Positions 14,542 to 23,511 of a stretch of DNA of 64,000 nt are shown here, piece after piece. Origin of the DNA: JAQGMV01 sp963828715 (GTDB lineage: Bacteria; Pseudomonadota; Gammaproteobacteria; Burkholderiales; SG8-41). The translations under genes were made by a program, and so were the position numbers. Location: NCBI GenBank assembly GCA_963828715.1, contig CAWHFX010000015.1, positions 1 to 64,000 of the forward strand. The letters run 5' to 3'. The notes beneath the pieces were generated by a model. The model made no database searches and had not been told where the DNA came from. It worked only from the letters and a program-made list of their open reading frames with translations. Numbering within the stretch: the first letter of the stretch is position 1; each line of letters opens with the position of its first letter.

Positions 14542-15638
14542 ACCCGCGAGTGCTCGCGCTGAAGCTACTGTTGGTCCCCTGCTTCCTTCTGCTTGTGTAG
14601 ACTCGCCGGGCAGGCGATGGGGCGTCGCACGGAGCTGGTTGGCTCGCTGAGTTACCGAAGAGGACCGGGGCCGCATCTTGTCGCTTCCTCACGCTCGAGC
14701 AAGGCCCGCTGTGCAAACCCTCAGCCGGACGGTCCCCGACTGATCGTTCCAGGCGACCTCGCCTCGGCTGCGTTCGGAACTTTGACGTGAGGGTGCTGAA
14801 GCAGGGCCAGCGACGTAGGAGATCCGAATGTACTGCGTATCAACGAGCGTTCGCCGTGCTGGCAAGTCGCCAACGCGGAGACAAGCCCGCGAGCTTCGCC
14901 GATCTTCTTGGACGATCAGGCCGGACATTCGCCTGAGGCTCGGCGTATTCGCACGCGGTGATCTACGGCGAGATGGCGCGGCGATCATGCTGCAATGCGC
15001 AGACGAGCCGAGGGCGCGCTCGTCGGAGCGCAAGGCTGATCCGGCAGTTTCGTTGGTCGGTCAAGAACACGCTCGGATGGGCACTCGAAGTTGCGGCCGC
15101 TGTTGCGCAGAAGGCGCAACGCTTCGGGGGCCGGAGCGACATGTATTACGGTGCTTGTCAACGTTCGAGCTTTGCGATCCTGACGGACCCGCGGGTCTGA
15201 CGTCAGTGGCGGAAGCTGCCCAAGGAGCAACGTCAATGGAGCGTCAATGCGCTGCGCGCCGCGAGCCTTCGCTAATCCGTTTCGCGCGCTTCTCGTCCAC
15301 GGGTTGGCGGCGCTTGTATTCTTCGGTGCGATCCTTGTCGCCTATACCCACAACACGACGGCACCGTGAGGCGTGGCGCGGGGTTCTTGTCGTTCTCGAG
15401 GGCGTGAGTGGTGGCAGCAATCGCCTGCGGGCCGCTAGTCTCCGGCAGTTTGCCAATGTCACGGCTCTCAAGGGCAGACTCGCGCCCTACCGTCCCGCGA
15501 GAAGCCAGCCTCGGCTCGCACCCTTATTGATGGACCTTGATGAGACCTCTAGTGGGAGGGGCGTTCATGGGCGCCAGAATCGTGCCGGCCCTGTCGAGCA
15601 ACGAGCTCGGCACGTCGATCGGGCCGAAGGGAGCGGAT
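14542..15638. other. 1.1-kb stretch without a convincing gene
   Basis: Open frames here are long only because of base composition; none has a protein-like sequence or a family match. One small frame, 15247-15369 on the + strand, would give a 40-residue single-pass membrane peptide (VHGLAALVFFGAILVAY) but lacks supporting context. No attC, tRNA or insertion-sequence end was found. It may be decayed cassette material between the array and the NYN gene. Confidence 0.5.
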
Positions 15639-16235
15639 TTGAAAAAATGCTTTGTGCTTGTTGATTTCGAGAACATTCAACCGAAAGACATTGGTGCATT
15701 GAACGGTGGGCCGTTCAGAATTAAGGTGTTCGTGGGTGCCCACCAAGCCAAGATTCCACTCGACATCGTTCGTGCCCTGCAGGCCTTCGGGCCGGATGCT
15801 GAATACATCCATATCGATGGCAGCGGAAGGAATGCGCTCGACTTCCACATCGCTTACTATATCGGCCGGTTGGTCGCGGAGACTCCCGGCGCCCGTTTCT
15901 ACGTACTGTCAAAGGACACTGGCTTCGATCCGTTAATCAAACATCTCACGGCACAAAATATCTCGTGCAAGAGACTTAAGTCGATCGCAGATATTCACTT
16001 ACCTGAGACGCCGAACCCCGCATCAGTTTCAGAAAGAATCGACGTCGTCATCGACAATCTCGCCAGACGCAAAACGGCCAGGCCGCGAACAGTCAAGAAA
16101 CTCCGAAGTACCATCAAGGCACTTTTCGGAAATCAGCTCATGGATGAGGAACTCGACAAGCTGATCGAGGAGTTGACACGACGCGCGGCGATAAACATTG
16201 TCGACGGCAAAGTTCATTACACGCTGCAGTCATGA
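15639..16235 (+). CDS. NYN/PIN-like nuclease with C-terminal helical domain
   Basis: 198 residues from TTG 15639 with GGGAG seven bases upstream. The N-terminal 140 residues match the NYN branch of PIN-like RNases: KKCFVLVDFENIQPKDI (first acidic site), IKVFVGAHQAKIP, GRNALDFHIAYYIGRLVAE (central D) and FYVLSKDTGFDPLIKHL (SKDxGFDP, catalytic acid cluster). A basic linker (RRKTARPRTVKKLRS) leads to a helical end (FGNQLMDEELDKLIEELTRR) that may bind RNA. A decayed attC core follows at 16323, so the gene could be an old cassette. Function in RNA decay or phage defence is inference. Confidence 0.85.
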   Translation: MKKCFVLVDFENIQPKDIGALNGGPFRIKVFVGAHQAKIPLDIVRALQAFGPDAEYIHIDGSGRNALDFHIAYYIGRLVAETPGARFYVLSKDTGFDPLIKHLTAQNISCKRLKSIADIHLPETPNPASVSERIDVVIDNLARRKTARPRTVKKLRSTIKALFGNQLMDEELDKLIEELTRRAAINIVDGKVHYTLQS

Positions 16236-16322
16236 GTTCGAGCTTCAGTTCATGCTACACGATGCACTGTATTCCCTGATCTTGGCCTGGCTCGGTATAT
16301 CCGACGTGCCACAATGAGTGAA

Positions 16323-16390
16323 GCCTAACCCCTCGCTCAAGCGAAGCGCCGCTGTCGCACGCTCAGCTCGAACATTGCAAGCCTATTCCT
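16323..16390 (+). other. Degenerate attC-like sequence
   Basis: GCCTAAC at 16323-16329 followed by CTCGCTCAAGCG resembles the left core and arm of an attC, and CAGCTCGAAC occurs where a right arm could be, but the expected GTTRRRY core is missing. It lies after the NYN gene, as an attC would. I read it as a possibly decayed site. Confidence 0.35.
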
Positions 16391-16506
16391 GGAACCGGTG
16401 GCCCGAAACGGTGCTGCAATAGCCGAACAGCCTATATGCCGACTGTGTAAGCTATACCCAGGCGACGCTTGCTACCAAACCGCAGGCACACACTGGAGGG
16501 AGAGAG

Positions 16507-16875
16507 ATGAATCACTGCATCCGAGTGTTGTTGCTGATGCTCGGCGCCGGCATACCAATCGCGCACGCCCAGCAATCGGCCGGCGGTCTCGACGCCACGC
16601 AATTGAAAGGGCAGCAGGTTTTCGCTCAATCGTGCGGGGTGTGCCATTTGCCGCCCACGCTGGGCGCCAAAACCTACGGCCCGCCGCTGAACAAGGCTTC
16701 AGCTGCTGGAAATGACGAGGCGCTTCGGATCATCATCGCGAACGGCACCGAGCGCATGCCGGCTTTCAAGTATTACCTCAACGCGTCGGACGTCGACGCG
16801 ATCATCGCTTACGTGAGAACCGTGCCCGCACAAGTCACGACGGCAACGACCGAGTCTATGGGAGAGACGCGATGA
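16507..16875 (+). CDS. Periplasmic c-type cytochrome
   Basis: 122 residues from ATG 16507 after a GGAGGGAGAG ribosome site. A signal peptide (VLLLMLGAGIPIAHAQ) exports it. The haem site is CGVCH at residue 44 with a distal methionine probably in ERMPAFKYYL, the common order in class I cytochromes c. The last base pairs overlap the next gene (ATGA), so both are one operon. It likely passes electrons to or from the large haem/propeller protein downstream. Confidence 0.92.
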   Translation: MNHCIRVLLLMLGAGIPIAHAQQSAGGLDATQLKGQQVFAQSCGVCHLPPTLGAKTYGPPLNKASAAGNDEALRIIIANGTERMPAFKYYLNASDVDAIIAYVRTVPAQVTTATTESMGETR

Positions 16876-18701
16876 GCAAACTGGGCGTATTCGCAATTGC
16901 CTGTGTGACGAGCCTGTACGTCGTCGCCTCTGCACACGCCGCCGATGAGTTGCTGAGTGGCGCGATCACCGGACGATCAGGCGAGAAGCTGGAAGGAGTC
17001 ACGGTCTCCGCCAAGCTCGAAGGTTCGACCATCACGACGAGCGTCTATACCGACGCGTCGGGCTTTTACGTTTTCCCGCCCCTGCCGCCCGGCAGGTACC
17101 GTGTCTGGGCGCAGGCGCTCGGCTTCGAAACGAACAAGACTGCGGTCGATCTCTCAGCGGCGCGACGGCAGAACTTCGCGCTCCGGGAGCTCTCCGATCC
17201 AGAGCGGCGCTTCCGGCAGTTGCCGGGCGAGATGATGGTCGCAGGGCTGCCCGAGGCGACCCCGCAGGACGCGCACATGAAGAAGATCTTCATGAACAAC
17301 TGCACCGCGTGTCATTCAACGAGCTACGCGCTGCAGTTTCGGTTCGACGCAGCGGGGTGGGAGAAGATCGTCGACCTCATGAAGCGCGTGCCGAACAACG
17401 GCGTCTATCCGGGTCCCGACGGTCGCCGCAACATGATCATGGACCACAACCAGAAGCAGCTTGCGGCGTACCTTGCACGGGCACGTGGACCGGACGAATC
17501 GTCGATCAAAGTGCCGTCCCGCCCGCGGCCCACAGGCGAGGCCGCGCGCGCCGTGTGGACGTTATACGACCTCCCGCTCAATCCCGATTCCGGCATCGCC
17601 GCCCGATATAACCCGAACGACGGGACCGACTGGACGCTCGGCACGCCTTCCAAGCTCGGCCAGATGCCGCACGATGGCGGCATGGGCCTCGACGGCTCGA
17701 TCTACTTCACGCTCAACAATCCGAATCGGCTGGCAACGATCGGCAAGGTCGATCCCAAAACGGGTGCCGTCAAATACATCAAGGTCGAAGGCAGAGGCGG
17801 GCTGGCCGCCAACTCGCACGGTCTCACACGCGACGCCTCCGGCAATTTCTGGTTCGACGCGAACCTCGGTCGCCGGGGGCTCGGCAAGCTCGATACCAGC
17901 ACCGACACGATCACGATCTTCCAGACTTCGGCAGACATGTCGCCGATCGGCGGCGCGCCGACTCTGGACATCGACGGCAAAGGCATGATCTGGGCGTCCA
18001 CACCGGCGGGCGCGGTCCGCTTCGATCCGAAGACGGAGAAGTTCACCGAATTCAAGTCGATCATTCCGACGAAGGCACCCAAAGGCTCAGGAGCGACCTA
18101 CGGTGCTGCCGGCGATCGGGACGGCAACGGCTGGTGGGCGCAGATGGCGACCGATACGGTCCTGAAAGGCGACGTCGCAACGAGCAAAGTCATCGAGGTG
18201 AAGCTGCCGCCCGTGAAGGTCGACTACATCACGAGCGAGGACCGCGCGTTCTACGACACGGTGAACGACCTCACCTTCAACACGCCGCTGCCGTGGCAGC
18301 AGGGCCCCCGGCGCATGGGCACCGACAAGAACGACGACGTGCTGTGGGTGGGTAATTCGTGGGGCGCGACGTGGGCGCGGATCAACACGAAGACGCTGGA
18401 AACCCGCATCGTGCCGTTGCCCGATGCGACGATGCAGCCCTATCACATCGTGGTGGACAGCAGGCACAACGTGTGGGGCAACCTCTGGACGTCGGATCGC
18501 ATCGTCAAGCTCGATCCGAAGACGGATACCTGGACCGTCTTCGATCTGCCCGTGCGCGGCACGGAGATCCGTCACATCTCGCTGCTCGAGCGCGAGGGCA
18601 AGGTGCATGTGGTCATGCCCGTCTACCGCACCAACCACATGGGCGTGCTCACGGTGCGTACCGAAGCCGAGGTCGCGGCGCTCAAGGCGAGCGCTCAGTA
18701 A
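16872..18701 (+). CDS. Secreted protein: carboxypeptidase-regulatory-like, cytochrome c and beta-propeller domains
   Basis: 609 residues starting at the ATGA overlap. After a signal peptide (VVASAHAA) comes a CarboxypepD_reg-like beta sandwich (ITGRSGEKLEGVTVSAKLEG, GFYVFPPLPPGRYRVWA), then a c-type haem site CTACH near residue 144, and from about residue 230 a Vgb-like beta-propeller with repeats such as GLTRDASGNFWFDANLG and VVDSRHNVWGNLWTSDRIVK. Vgb-like propellers are streptogramin lyases or have unknown substrates. The fused haem suggests a periplasmic redox enzyme or sensor; substrate unknown. It is coupled to the cytochrome upstream and followed by a binding protein. Confidence 0.85.
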   Translation: MSKLGVFAIACVTSLYVVASAHAADELLSGAITGRSGEKLEGVTVSAKLEGSTITTSVYTDASGFYVFPPLPPGRYRVWAQALGFETNKTAVDLSAARRQNFALRELSDPERRFRQLPGEMMVAGLPEATPQDAHMKKIFMNNCTACHSTSYALQFRFDAAGWEKIVDLMKRVPNNGVYPGPDGRRNMIMDHNQKQLAAYLARARGPDESSIKVPSRPRPTGEAARAVWTLYDLPLNPDSGIAARYNPNDGTDWTLGTPSKLGQMPHDGGMGLDGSIYFTLNNPNRLATIGKVDPKTGAVKYIKVEGRGGLAANSHGLTRDASGNFWFDANLGRRGLGKLDTSTDTITIFQTSADMSPIGGAPTLDIDGKGMIWASTPAGAVRFDPKTEKFTEFKSIIPTKAPKGSGATYGAAGDRDGNGWWAQMATDTVLKGDVATSKVIEVKLPPVKVDYITSEDRAFYDTVNDLTFNTPLPWQQGPRRMGTDKNDDVLWVGNSWGATWARINTKTLETRIVPLPDATMQPYHIVVDSRHNVWGNLWTSDRIVKLDPKTDTWTVFDLPVRGTEIRHISLLEREGKVHVVMPVYRTNHMGVLTVRTEAEVAALKASAQ

Positions 18702-18863
18702 CCGGAGCTCGCTGACTTGTCCGCGCGGCCGCCTTTCGTTGAACGCGGCTGGCGGCCATGGCTGAAGCTTGCGAAGAAAGTCGCCGCAACGGCCTGCCGG
18801 CTCGTAACAATGATCCCAGGTCGCCTGGGAAATCAGTCGATACCAACCGGGAGGGATATCGCC

Positions 18864-19586
18864 ATGATCCGCCGTGTCGTCATTGCATTCGCCGCCGCAA
18901 CGTCCTTCTGCGCAACGACGTCCTCGTTCGCCGCCGAAGCGTTTACCAGCAACATCCCACCGTTCTCCATCGAAAACGGGCCGCGCGTCGGCTTCGTTCG
19001 CGAGATCGTTTCTGAAATCGCAAAGCGCCTGGGTGCCGAAATTCCGATCATCTACGGCAAGAGCTGGCCACAATCCCAAGAGGAGGCGAAGTCCCGTCTC
19101 GACACCCTCGTTTTCCCGCTCGGCCGCACTTCCGCCCGCGAGCCGCATTATCAGTGGGTCCTGAAAATCGTCGACATGGACGTCGCCTTCGCAACCGCAC
19201 CCGGCAGGCCCAAGGTCGAAACTGAATCGGCCGTGCGCGCGCTCAAGGCCATCGGCGTGCGTGATGGCTCACCGATGGTCAGCGACCTTCAGGGCCGGGG
19301 TTACACCAACCTCGTGATCATCAAATCGTCGGCCGAAAACGCGCGCGCGTTACACGACGGCAAGCTCGACGCCTGGTATGCACCGGTTCCCGAGGTCGCA
19401 TTCAACTGGATCGAATTGAAGCTGCCCGGTGCACCCGCGTTCGGGCTGAAGCTCGAGAGCGTGCCGTTATACGTCGCCGCATCGAGGAACACGCCCGGGA
19501 TCGACCTCGAGAAATGGCGAGAGGTCTACGCCGCGATGGAGAAGGACGGAACACGTGCGCGCATTCTCGCGGCCTACGGATTGTAG
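18864..19586 (+). CDS. Periplasmic solute-binding protein (SBP_bac_3-like)
   Basis: 240 residues from ATG 18864, which follows a GGGAGGG ribosome site; the upstream extension of the open frame has no signal and is rejected. A signal peptide ends at SSFAAEA. The body (FVREIVSEIAKRLGAEIPII, RLDTLVFPLGRTSAREPHYQ, GKLDAWYAPVPEV) has the layout of family 3 amino-acid-type binding proteins. No transporter genes are adjacent; it may instead serve the cytochrome/propeller pair, as binding proteins do in some quinoprotein systems. That link is inference. Confidence 0.82.
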   Translation: MIRRVVIAFAAATSFCATTSSFAAEAFTSNIPPFSIENGPRVGFVREIVSEIAKRLGAEIPIIYGKSWPQSQEEAKSRLDTLVFPLGRTSAREPHYQWVLKIVDMDVAFATAPGRPKVETESAVRALKAIGVRDGSPMVSDLQGRGYTNLVIIKSSAENARALHDGKLDAWYAPVPEVAFNWIELKLPGAPAFGLKLESVPLYVAASRNTPGIDLEKWREVYAAMEKDGTRARILAAYGL

Positions 19587-19722
19587 GGACCATGCGTCAT
19601 AGAAATTGACGCCCAACAACCCGTTCAACGATGTCTTTCACAGTGCACTCGACATCGAAAAACATCAGCTCTGAAATCACACTCCAAATCGTTTCAAATC
19701 CAATCAACAGAGAGGCATCCGG

Positions 19723-20037
19723 ATGAAATACATGCTCACCTGGTCCGAACGTCCGCAAGGTTCACCGATGGAATACGAGAACGCACAGAAGCGGATCCTG
19801 GAAGTATTCACGCAGTGGAAGGCCCCCGCCAACTTCAAGATCGAGTTGTTCGTAATTCGCGTGGGGGACTGGGGCGGGTACATGATGTTGGATTGCGATG
19901 AACCGGCGGCTGTTCACAAGTTCTGTTCGATGTTGCCTGCATTTGTGTTCGAGGCACGCCCGGTGATTCCCATCGAGGATGCTGTTCGAGTCGAACAGGA
20001 AGCGATGGCCTTTCGTGATGGGCTCAAGCCGCGATGA
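19723..20037 (+). CDS. DUF3303 family small protein
   Basis: 104 residues from ATG 19723, preceded by AGAGAGG. MKYMLTWSERPQGSPMEYEN and FVIRVGDWGGYMMLDCDEPA are typical of DUF3303, small ferredoxin-like (dimeric alpha-beta barrel) proteins of unknown function. No motifs for catalysis are evident. Neighbours are also small single-domain proteins of the YCII and flavin-binding types. Confidence 0.85.
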   Translation: MKYMLTWSERPQGSPMEYENAQKRILEVFTQWKAPANFKIELFVIRVGDWGGYMMLDCDEPAAVHKFCSMLPAFVFEARPVIPIEDAVRVEQEAMAFRDGLKPR

Positions 20038-20153
20038 AGCGGTGAGACGAAGCTGCCTGACCGTGCGTCGAGACGGACGCGTTTCATCGCTGGACGCTGC
20101 GTTGCGCCATCCGGAAACGTCAAGCACCACGAAACCACGATCGCATCACTCCA

Positions 20154-20633
20154 ATGGAAGGCTTTGAACTCGCCGCTCTGAAGTCGTTGCTCGCCAAACA
20201 GCCGGTCGCGGCACTGGCAACGCTCCATAGTGGTGAGCCGGCCGTTTCCATGGTTCCGTTCGCGATGCTCTCGTCAGGCATTGGCTTCGTCATTCATGTG
20301 AGTCGGCTCGCAACTCATACCAAGGACATGCTTCGCAACCCGGCCGTCGCACTGCTCGTCACGGCGTCGCTCGCAGAAGCACACTCACCTCTCGCTTTGC
20401 CGCGAGCCAGCATCCAGGGCAACGCCCGACAGTGCCTGCCTGACTCGCCGGGATATCTGGAGGCTCGTCGCGCTTACCTGGCCAAGCTTCCCGATGCGGA
20501 AGAGTTGTTTAATTTCTCGGACTTCTCGCTTTTCATTGTCGAGCCCAAGTCCATCCGCTACGTTGCGGGCTTTGGGCGAGCCGTGTCGCTCACACCGGAG
20601 CGCATGCGTGCTGTCTTGGGTGCAGAACCATGA
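20154..20633 (+). CDS. Pyridoxamine 5'-phosphate oxidase-like (HugZ-type) protein
   Basis: 159 residues from ATG 20154. It has the split-barrel flavin-binding fold of the PNPOx-like family: LLAKQPVAALATLHSGEPAV at the N-terminus, FVIHVSRLATHTKDMLRNPA in the middle and FSDFSLFIVEPKSIRYVAGF at the end, which is the pattern of HugZ-like haem-utilisation or FMN-binding proteins. The exact substrate is not evident. The GFGRA motif at the end is shared with HugZ relatives. Confidence 0.88.
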   Translation: MEGFELAALKSLLAKQPVAALATLHSGEPAVSMVPFAMLSSGIGFVIHVSRLATHTKDMLRNPAVALLVTASLAEAHSPLALPRASIQGNARQCLPDSPGYLEARRAYLAKLPDAEELFNFSDFSLFIVEPKSIRYVAGFGRAVSLTPERMRAVLGAEP

Positions 20634-20678
20634 GAACGCTGCCTGAGCGACGCGGCATCGAGTTATCCTTGCGTCCTG

Positions 20679-20915
20679 CTAGCTCTTGGCGACATTCACG
20701 CCCTTGAGGCCCTTTGCGTCGATGGCCTTCTGCGTTTTCTCGTCAAGTTTGGGTTTGAGACGCTTGCCCTGACGCGCATAGAGCTCGTCATAGCGGCTGA
20801 GAATGCTGCGAGTCGGAAAGTTGCCGAACGAGCTGGAGCGCGGTTCGAATGCGTCGCGCGAAACCGCCTTCTCATTCGAGGCGCGCCGCTCGCAGCCTCT
20901 GTCTACTCGTTCGTG
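20679..20915 (-). pseudogene. Remnant of a minus-strand gene of unknown family
   Basis: Reading the minus strand into a TAG at 20679-20681 gives a highly protein-like stretch: SSSFGNFPTRSILSRYDELY then ARQGKRLKPKLDEKTQKAID and AKGLKGVNVAKS-stop. The open frame begins after a stop near 20916 but has no start codon, so the N-terminus is lost or shifted by an indel. It resembles the end of a small basic protein; I do not recognise it. Confidence 0.4.
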
Positions 20916-21012
20916 TCATCGGACCGCCTTGCGAGTAACGGCAGCACATTCATTTAAGCTCCGCTACAGTACGACACGTCGGCCAGCCGCGGCTTTTTCC
21001 GGGAGAAGACTC

Positions 21013-21369
21013 ATGTCATTGCTCGTGCGTGCATTTCCTCTGCGTCAGTCGGTTGCGGATTTCGAAGCTTTCGCCAGTGCGATGCGAGGACCAAGACAAC
21101 CCGAAGCGGCGCGTTTCTATGAGCAATATCGGATCGACCATGAGTCCTGGCATCTGCAGGAGACCGAGCATGGGCCGTGGGTCATCGTCGTGACGTTCGT
21201 ACGTGACCTCGCCGCATCGGCGCAGGAATACGCGCAGGCCAGCGACGCGTTCGCATCCTGGTTCAAGGATCAGGTGTTGACGTTGTCGGGCGTCGATCCG
21301 ACTGTTGCACCTCTGGGACCGCCGACGACGGAAGTCTACCGCTGGTCGGCCCGCGAGCTCGCGGCTTGA
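21013..21369 (+). CDS. Hypothetical small protein
   Basis: 118 residues from ATG 21013, with GGGAGAAG upstream. MSLLVRAFPLRQSVADFEAF, EQYRIDHESWHLQETEHGPW and WVIVVTFVRDLAASAQEYAQ suggest a dimeric alpha-beta-barrel-like fold similar in size to DUF3303 and YCII proteins, but I do not place it in a named family. It is intact and complete. Confidence 0.7.
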   Translation: MSLLVRAFPLRQSVADFEAFASAMRGPRQPEAARFYEQYRIDHESWHLQETEHGPWVIVVTFVRDLAASAQEYAQASDAFASWFKDQVLTLSGVDPTVAPLGPPTTEVYRWSARELAA

Positions 21370-21541
21370 GAGAGGCCGACCGTGGAAAACTGTAACGGCG
21401 CTCGGGTTGCGAGTGAGGCCGAAGGTATGCTGACGCAACGACACCACTGGTCGATGTGGTCAGGCGAGAGCGAAATCACATCGCAGGTACCCTTCAAACT
21501 GCGCTCGAAACCGCGTGTCGCATCACTGCCGGAGACGCAAG

Positions 21542-21853
21542 ATGGACTACCTGTTGTTCTATGAGGCCGCGCCCGATTACCTCGAGCGTCGCGGCGCGTT
21601 TCGGGCCGAGCACCTGGCTCTGGCGTGGGAAGCACAGGCAAGAGGCGATCTCGTCCTTGCTGGTGCACTCGCTAATCCGGCGGACGGCGCAGTTTTCCAT
21701 TTCAGAGGTGATTCACCTGCGGCGGCCGAGCAATTTGCCAATGCCGATCCGTACGTGCGCAACGGTCTGGTCACCCGCTGGCGCGTGCGCGAGTGGATAA
21801 CGGTCGTGGGCGATGCCGCTTGCACGCCCGTGCGGCCGGAAAAGCTCCCATGA
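21542..21853 (+). CDS. YCII-related protein
   Basis: 103 residues from ATG 21542. MDYLLFYEAAPDYLERRGAF, RAEHLALAWEAQARGDLVLAG and FANADPYVRNGLVTRWRVREW are the standard YciI features, with conserved H in AEHL and D in ADPYV. YciI-like proteins are small dimeric enzymes or ligand binders, mostly of unknown activity. The upstream in-frame start at 21515 has no ribosome site. Confidence 0.9.
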   Translation: MDYLLFYEAAPDYLERRGAFRAEHLALAWEAQARGDLVLAGALANPADGAVFHFRGDSPAAAEQFANADPYVRNGLVTRWRVREWITVVGDAACTPVRPEKLP

Positions 21854-22027
21854 TCGGGTGGTCGATTGCGCCCGGCTTCCGCGGGATTGGTGTGTAGCTC
21901 ATGCGGATGCCTGCTTCTCGCACGAAGTGGCTCGTGCTGGAGAACGCAACAGGCTTCGGGAAAACCATACACACGTTCACCATGGGTGCACTGAGCGTCT
22001 AGAAATTCGCGGAGGACGGTTAACGCC

Positions 22028-22540
22028 ATGATCACTATGCGTGACGCACAGCTTGAAGATGCCGCCGCTCTATGCGCCGCTGAGCAAGCGATCGTTGCGA
22101 GGTACGACGGGCTTCTCGTCTCAGATCCCGACGAGCTGTACGAATCCGCATTTCGCGATCGAATCGCGTATGTCGCCGAAGAACGCGGCAAGTACCTCGT
22201 CGCACTGCGTGACTCGCTGCCGGTCGCGCACGCATGTCTCTGGCCTATGGAGCTGCGCAGGATATCCCACGTGTTGCGCCTGGATATATGCGTTCACCTG
22301 GGATATTGGCGACAGGGCTACGGGCGTGCACTGCTGCAAGCGCTCATCGACTGGGCGCGCACGGCATCTTCCGCGCACAAGATCGAACTGGTCGTCCGGG
22401 CGACGAATCTCCCCGCCATTGCCTTGTATCGAGCGTCCGGTTTCGTCGATGAAGGCCGGCTGCGCCACCGCGTTCGTCTACGCAATGGTCAATACGTCGA
22501 CGATCTGAGCATGGCATTGATCCTGCGACACCGGTTCTGA
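22028..22540 (+). CDS. GNAT-family N-acetyltransferase
   Basis: 170 residues from ATG 22028 after GGAGGACGG. MITMRDAQLEDAAALCAAEQ is a usual GNAT start; ICVHLGYWRQGYGRALLQAL gives the acetyl-CoA pyrophosphate-binding loop (motif A, QGYGRA) and LVVRATNLPAIALYRASGFV is motif B. The acceptor is unknown. It is intact and monocistronic as far as can be seen. Confidence 0.92.
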   Translation: MITMRDAQLEDAAALCAAEQAIVARYDGLLVSDPDELYESAFRDRIAYVAEERGKYLVALRDSLPVAHACLWPMELRRISHVLRLDICVHLGYWRQGYGRALLQALIDWARTASSAHKIELVVRATNLPAIALYRASGFVDEGRLRHRVRLRNGQYVDDLSMALILRHRF

Positions 22541-22675
22541 CTGAGTCTCTTGTTCCTCACGCTGCGGAATCGAGTCGGATCACGCGAAGCGGCGCACCGT
22601 GACAACCGCCTTGGATCGGCGTAGAACTGATCGGCAGACTTCGGCGCACCCGGCATAGGATCCAGTTAATCCCCG

Positions 22676-23026
22676 ATGTCCATCGATCCGCGCGGACCGC
22701 GCGAACTTCACTGGTCGCCCGCTGAAAAGAAAATCGCCCGTGCCGCCTACGATGCCGCGCTCGCTCGCGAGAAAGCAGCCGCCCGGGGCACGGTGCTGGG
22801 AATGCTTCAGCAGTCCGAGGATCCGAGTTGCATCTGGGACGTTTACTGGTTCCTGCACGAGAAACGGCGTGAGATGGACGACAAGTACGACTATCGCTAC
22901 TCTGTTCTGCCCCGCGTTTTCCGGCGACTGGTGAATGAGGGCTGGCTCACGCCCGGCGATCTCAGCGGACTCGGCGAGGACAAGCTCGTTCTGATCCTGG
23001 GCGATCTGGTTCAGCCGCGCACGTGA
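22676..23026 (+). CDS. Hypothetical protein
   Basis: 116 residues from ATG 22676. The sequence is charged and mostly helical (WSPAEKKIARAAYDAALARE, then IWDVYWFLHEKRREMDDKYD) and cysteine-poor. YRYSVLPRVFRRLVNEGWLT and ELSGL-like ends suggest a small regulatory or helper protein. The stop overlaps the next gene's GTG, showing co-translation with the lipoprotein downstream. No family is assigned. Confidence 0.75.
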   Translation: MSIDPRGPRELHWSPAEKKIARAAYDAALAREKAAARGTVLGMLQQSEDPSCIWDVYWFLHEKRREMDDKYDYRYSVLPRVFRRLVNEGWLTPGDLSGLGEDKLVLILGDLVQPRT

Positions 23027-23511
23027 CAATTCACCGAGCATGCAGAACGCTCGCCCGCTGTGCAATACCGTTCATAGCTGCGCTCATTCTGCCGGGCTGC
23101 ATCGCGGTCGTGGCGGTGATGCGCAACATGGATGACCCGAAGGGCGATTTCGAAGGCAATGCCGACGGCCGCCTTTATTCGGATTATGTCGAGTCGTGCT
23201 ACTGGAGAGGACAGCTCGAGCCTTCGAAGTCGATGTGCGGGCGCCTCATGGACACACGCGATGGGTCAGAGACTGTCGAGTATGTGCACGGGCTGCACAA
23301 TGAATGCGTCTACAGTTTCGTCGTCGAAAAGAAAACGCGTCTGATCACGAGCTGGCGCTACATAAGCTCCCCTGGGAACTGCTGGACACGGGCGCCGCAG
23401 ACGGACGGGGGTACGCCTCTTGCCCGCACTCTGGCGTATACCTTCGTTCAGACCGGCACTGCCGCGTTACCGGCGCGAGCCGACTCCTACCGATCAGGAG
23501 CTGACGCATGA
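23023..23511 (+). CDS. Hypothetical lipoprotein
   Basis: 162 residues from GTG 23023, overlapping the previous stop. The N-terminus RTLARCAIPFIAALILPGC is a lipoprotein signal with lipobox LPGC, so the mature protein is probably membrane-anchored by Cys26. The mature part has several cysteines (ESCYWRG, MCGRLM, ECVYSF, GNCWTR) that could form disulfides in the periplasm. The last 35 residues are less protein-like and may follow a frameshift. The stop overlaps the next gene. Confidence 0.78.
   Translation: MTIHRACRTLARCAIPFIAALILPGCIAVVAVMRNMDDPKGDFEGNADGRLYSDYVESCYWRGQLEPSKSMCGRLMDTRDGSETVEYVHGLHNECVYSFVVEKKTRLITSWRYISSPGNCWTRAPQTDGGTPLARTLAYTFVQTGTAALPARADSYRSGADA

Noticed and set aside
14828..15664. 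278-codon open frame as a gene
   Set aside because: Composition is Arg/Ser-rich shadow-like, has no ribosome site, and runs into the NYN gene out of context.
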